Positions 61,182 to 64,000 of a stretch of 64,000 nt of DNA are shown here, in pieces. Where the stretch lies: positions 1 through 64,000 of the forward strand of contig JBJEKU010000029.1 in NCBI GenBank assembly GCA_051878795.1, in the 5' to 3' direction. Below the pieces are notes generated by a model. It did not search any database. It had not been told where the DNA came from and was given only the letters and a program-made list of their open reading frames with translations. Within the stretch, counting starts at the first letter, position 1. Each line of letters begins with the position of its first letter. This DNA is from W1P20-047 sp051878795. GTDB lineage: Bacteria > Actinomycetota > Coriobacteriia > Coriobacteriales > Eggerthellaceae. The position numbers and the translations under genes were made by a program.

Positions 61182-63941
61182 TCAGCCCCTGTTCGCGCCG
61201 TGGCACTTCTTGAATTTCTTCCCGGAACCGCAAGGACACGGATCGTTGCGGCCCACATTGGCATAAGGATCGTCCTTGTCCTTGACGAAAGTCTTCGGAC
61301 GCTGGGACTCCACGGGCTTCGGGGGCTGTCCCGGCTGCGCCGCCTCCCTGCCCGCCGACGCAGTTTTGGATTCTGCAGAAAGGGTTCCTTCCGGATTGGA
61401 GTATGACAGCTTTCCCTCCAGGGGATTGCGAGCCTCGCCGATTTCAGCCTCTTCCCTGCGGGCGATTTGCAAACGAAGGATGGTACGCAGGAAGCTCTCG
61501 TACATGCCGTCGGTCAATTCCCCGAAGGCCCTATGCGCCTCGTTCTTGTATTCGACCAGGGGATCTCGCTGGCCGATCGCACGCAAACCGATGCCGGCCT
61601 TCAGATAATCCATTTCCTGGAGATGGCTCATCCAACGGGTATCGATGATCCTGAGCATGATCTGGGCCTGGAGCTTGGACATCGCCTCGTCGCCTAGGAT
61701 CTCCCTCTTCTCGTTGTAGGCGCCCATAAGCTCTTCTTCAGCTGCCCTCGCAACTTCCATGGGATCGTCGTCATGGTCGACGGATTCCACGGTAAAGCCC
61801 GCAAAGCCCTCCATGTCCGCCATCCACCTGTCGACGGCCTTGCAATCCCAATCATCGCTGGGGTGTTTGGCGCTGCAGTTCTCCGCAACGACTCCCTCGA
61901 CGCAATCTTCGATGATCTCGGGGATCCTGGAGGTAAGGTCCTTGCCTTCCAGGATCGCGTTGCGCTCCTCGTAGATCGCCTTGCGCTGAAGATTCATGAC
62001 GTCGTCGTATTCCAGGACGTTCTTTCGGGCTGCGAAGTGAATGGTCTCCACCTGACGCTGGGCATTCTCGATCGCCTTTGAGACCATGGATGCCTGAATG
62101 GGCATATCGTCGTCGACCGCGGTCTTCTGCATCATCGCGCCGACCTTTTCCATACGGGCGCCGCCGAATAGGCGCATCAGATCGTCTTCCAGGCTGAGAT
62201 AGAACTGGGTGGTGCCGGGATCGCCCTGACGGCCGGAACGACCGCGGAGCTGATTGTCGATACGGCGGGATTCATGACGTTCCGTGCCGATCACGCACAG
62301 ACCACCCGCAGCGATGACCTGGGCGTTTTCCTTTTCCGTAACCTCTTTCGCCTGGGCGAGAGCATTCTTGCGCGCTTCCTCGGGAACCTCTTGGAGGTCT
62401 TCGAAACCCTGCGCGATCAGCAGATCGTCCGCCAGAACCTCGGGATTGCCGCCCAGCAGGATGTCGGTGCCACGGCCCGCCATATTGGTTGCGATGGTTA
62501 CTGCACCCACACGGCCCGCCTGCGCGACGATATGCGCCTCGCGCTCGTGATTCTTCGCGTTCAGGACCTCGTGGCGGATACCCCTCTTCGAAAGCAGCCT
62601 GCTCAGCCGCTCGGAATTCTCGATGGAGACGGTGCCCACCAGCACGGGCTGCCCTTCCTTGTTGCGGCGGGCGATGTCGTCGGCCACGGCATTGTACTTG
62701 GCCTCGATCGTACGGTAGATCAGATCGTTCTCGTCCTTGCGGATCACCGGCTTGTTCGGCGGAATCGCCATAACGGGAAGGTTGTAAATCTGCCTGAACT
62801 CGGAATCCTCGGTCATGGCGGTGCCCGTCATGCCGGACAGCTTGTCGTACAGGCGGAAATAGTTCTGGAGCGTGATGGTGGCGAGGGTCTGGTTCTCTTG
62901 CCTGATGAACACGCCCTCCTTCGCCTCGATTGCCTGATGCAGGCCTTCGGACCAGCGCCTGCCTTCCATGATGCGACCGGTGAATTCGTCGACGATCTTC
63001 ACTTCGCCGTCGGCAACGATGTAGTCGATATCCTTATGGAACAGGAATTCGGCCTTCAGCGCCTGCTGCAGATGGTTTGCGAGCATGCCGGTGGGATCGG
63101 CATACAGATCGTCGATTCCCAGGGAATTCTCGATGCGCACCAGACCGCTTTCCGTGGGATAGATGGTCTTCTTCGCCTCGTCCATCTCGAAATCAACGCC
63201 CTCTTGCAGCCCCTTCATGGCGCGTGCGAAATGGCGGAAGGTATCGGCCGCCTCCACCCCGGCACCGGAGATGATGAGCGGGGTTCGGGCCTCGTCGATG
63301 AGAATGGAGTCCACCTCATCGACGATGGCGAAGTGATGGCCGCGCTGCACCCTGTTCGCTGCCGAGGTGACCATGTTGTCGCGCAGGTAGTCGAAACCGA
63401 ATTCGGAATTGGTTCCATAGGTGATATCCGCTTTGTATGCGGGAATCTTCTTCATCGGCGACATTCCCGATTGGATAAGACCCGTCGACATGCCCAAGAA
63501 ACCGTAGGCCCTGCCCATCCACTCGCAGTCGCGTTTTGCAAGGTAGTCGTTTACGGTCACGATATGGACGTTCTCGCCTGAAAGGGCATTGAGGTAGCCT
63601 GCCAAGGTGGAAACGAGGGTTTTGCCTTCGCCAGTCTTCATTTCGGCGATCTGGCCCGCATTGAGCGTCATGCCGCCGATCAGCTGCACATCGAAGTGCC
63701 TCATCCCCAAAACCCTCTTGCTTGCCTCTCGCATGGTCGCAAAGGCCTCGGGGAGGATATGGTCGAGCGATTCGCCATTTGCAACGCGCTCGCGATAGAC
63801 GCCCGTGAGCTCGGCGAGCTGAGCATCGGTGCGAGCTTCCATCTGGGGTTCAAGGGAATTGATCCTGTCAACGAGGCCCTGGAACCGCTTCAGCTGGCGG
63901 TTCTCGCCGATGGAAAGGATCTTGGAAAGGAAGCCTGCCAT
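61182..63941 (-). CDS. secA: Preprotein translocase ATPase SecA
   Basis: 919 residues. It drives post-translational export through SecYEG. Walker A MKTGEGKT at 101-108, Walker B FAIVDEVDSILIDEARTPLI, the NAVADDIA helicase II region, TNMAGRGTDI and QLRGRSGRQGDPG are complete, and the C-terminus has the zinc-binding CPCGSGKKFKKCHG. ATG 63941 follows AAGGCAAGGTT. It heads the secA-prfB-transketolase run; the last 59 bases of the window show no further gene. Confidence 0.98.
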   Translation of the reverse strand: MAGFLSKILSIGENRQLKRFQGLVDRINSLEPQMEARTDAQLAELTGVYRERVANGESLDHILPEAFATMREASKRVLGMRHFDVQLIGGMTLNAGQIAEMKTGEGKTLVSTLAGYLNALSGENVHIVTVNDYLAKRDCEWMGRAYGFLGMSTGLIQSGMSPMKKIPAYKADITYGTNSEFGFDYLRDNMVTSAANRVQRGHHFAIVDEVDSILIDEARTPLIISGAGVEAADTFRHFARAMKGLQEGVDFEMDEAKKTIYPTESGLVRIENSLGIDDLYADPTGMLANHLQQALKAEFLFHKDIDYIVADGEVKIVDEFTGRIMEGRRWSEGLHQAIEAKEGVFIRQENQTLATITLQNYFRLYDKLSGMTGTAMTEDSEFRQIYNLPVMAIPPNKPVIRKDENDLIYRTIEAKYNAVADDIARRNKEGQPVLVGTVSIENSERLSRLLSKRGIRHEVLNAKNHEREAHIVAQAGRVGAVTIATNMAGRGTDILLGGNPEVLADDLLIAQGFEDLQEVPEEARKNALAQAKEVTEKENAQVIAAGGLCVIGTERHESRRIDNQLRGRSGRQGDPGTTQFYLSLEDDLMRLFGGARMEKVGAMMQKTAVDDDMPIQASMVSKAIENAQRQVETIHFAARKNVLEYDDVMNLQRKAIYEERNAILEGKDLTSRIPEIIEDCVEGVVAENCSAKHPSDDWDCKAVDRWMADMEGFAGFTVESVDHDDDPMEVARAAEEELMGAYNEKREILGDEAMSKLQAQIMLRIIDTRWMSHLQEMDYLKAGIGLRAIGQRDPLVEYKNEAHRAFGELTDGMYESFLRTILRLQIARREEAEIGEARNPLEGKLSYSNPEGTLSAESKTASAGREAAQPGQPPKPVESQRPKTFVKDKDDPYANVGRNDPCPCGSGKKFKKCHGANRG

Positions 63942-64000
63942 AACCTTGCCTTCTCTGTAGCTTCTTCTTCATGCGGTCAGCACCATCGCCGACCCGCAAA

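Overview
The window is a stretch of chromosome from a high-GC anaerobe, most likely a member of the class Coriobacteriia (Actinomycetota). Supporting signs are a high-GC coding style with Shine-Dalgarno starts, a two-subunit glycyl-tRNA synthetase next to PPDK and its regulator, a split transketolase, a two-gene SufC/SufB-type Fe-S system without SufD/S/U neighbours, and SecA, PrfB and FtsEX in series. The class assignment is inference from gene content; there is no 16S rRNA here.

Layout. 1-6.4 kb: the start of a glycosyltransferase running off the left edge, a nitrilase-family amidohydrolase, a PutP-type Na+/solute symporter, an anchored C39-like cysteine protease, GtrA and tRNA-Glu. 6.6-9.5 kb: a DEAD-box helicase, a NifX/NifB-like small protein and a DegV (FakB-type) fatty-acid-binding protein. 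9.7-11.1 kb: the infC-rpmI-rplT operon, with a structured, attenuator-like leader and an apparent AUA start codon on infC. 11.2-19.8 kb: two small membrane proteins of unknown role, the SufC-SufB pair, an amino-acid-type binding lipoprotein, a ComF-like protein, a membrane glycosyltransferase and S-adenosylhomocysteinase. 20-26.8 kb: a 1123-residue secreted subtilisin with cell-wall-binding repeats, a structured non-coding element, tRNA-Gly and tRNA-Pro, a DUF523-rdgB-murI operon, a frameshifted micro-gene and tmRNA. 27-36.2 kb: ppdK, its regulatory kinase, glyS, glyQ, lepB, and the rpsP-khpA-rimM-trmD operon. 36.3-51.4 kb: rpmF-plsX-rnc-smc-ftsY-ffh, yceD, a coiled-coil protein, and recG-rsmD-coaD downstream of a FakA-like kinase and an Asp23 protein. 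51.8-64 kb: rpmB, then (minus strand) secA-prfB-split transketolase-ftsE-ftsX-S41 peptidase-rnr-smpB-acidic small protein.

How genes work together. The DegV protein (8.6 kb), the FakA-like kinase (49.4 kb) and PlsX (43.4 kb) together make the fatty-acid activation route to acyl-phosphate. PPDK and its bifunctional kinase/phosphorylase are adjacent. SmpB, tmRNA and RNase R, the trans-translation set, are all in the window. Ffh, FtsY, SecA and LepB cover export.

Most of the window is housekeeping; I see no defence island, prophage, insertion sequence or CRISPR array. The observations most worth checking are: (1) the S41 peptidase gene carries an in-frame UAG in its PDZ domain and has Ala at the catalytic Ser position; (2) FtsY has its acidic A-domain and basic amphipathic helix at the C-terminus rather than the N-terminus; (3) infC appears to start with AUA behind a leader with mutually exclusive hairpins; (4) an unidentified 107-base element of interlocking inverted repeats precedes the giant subtilisin; and (5) RF2 has SPT where SPF is expected.
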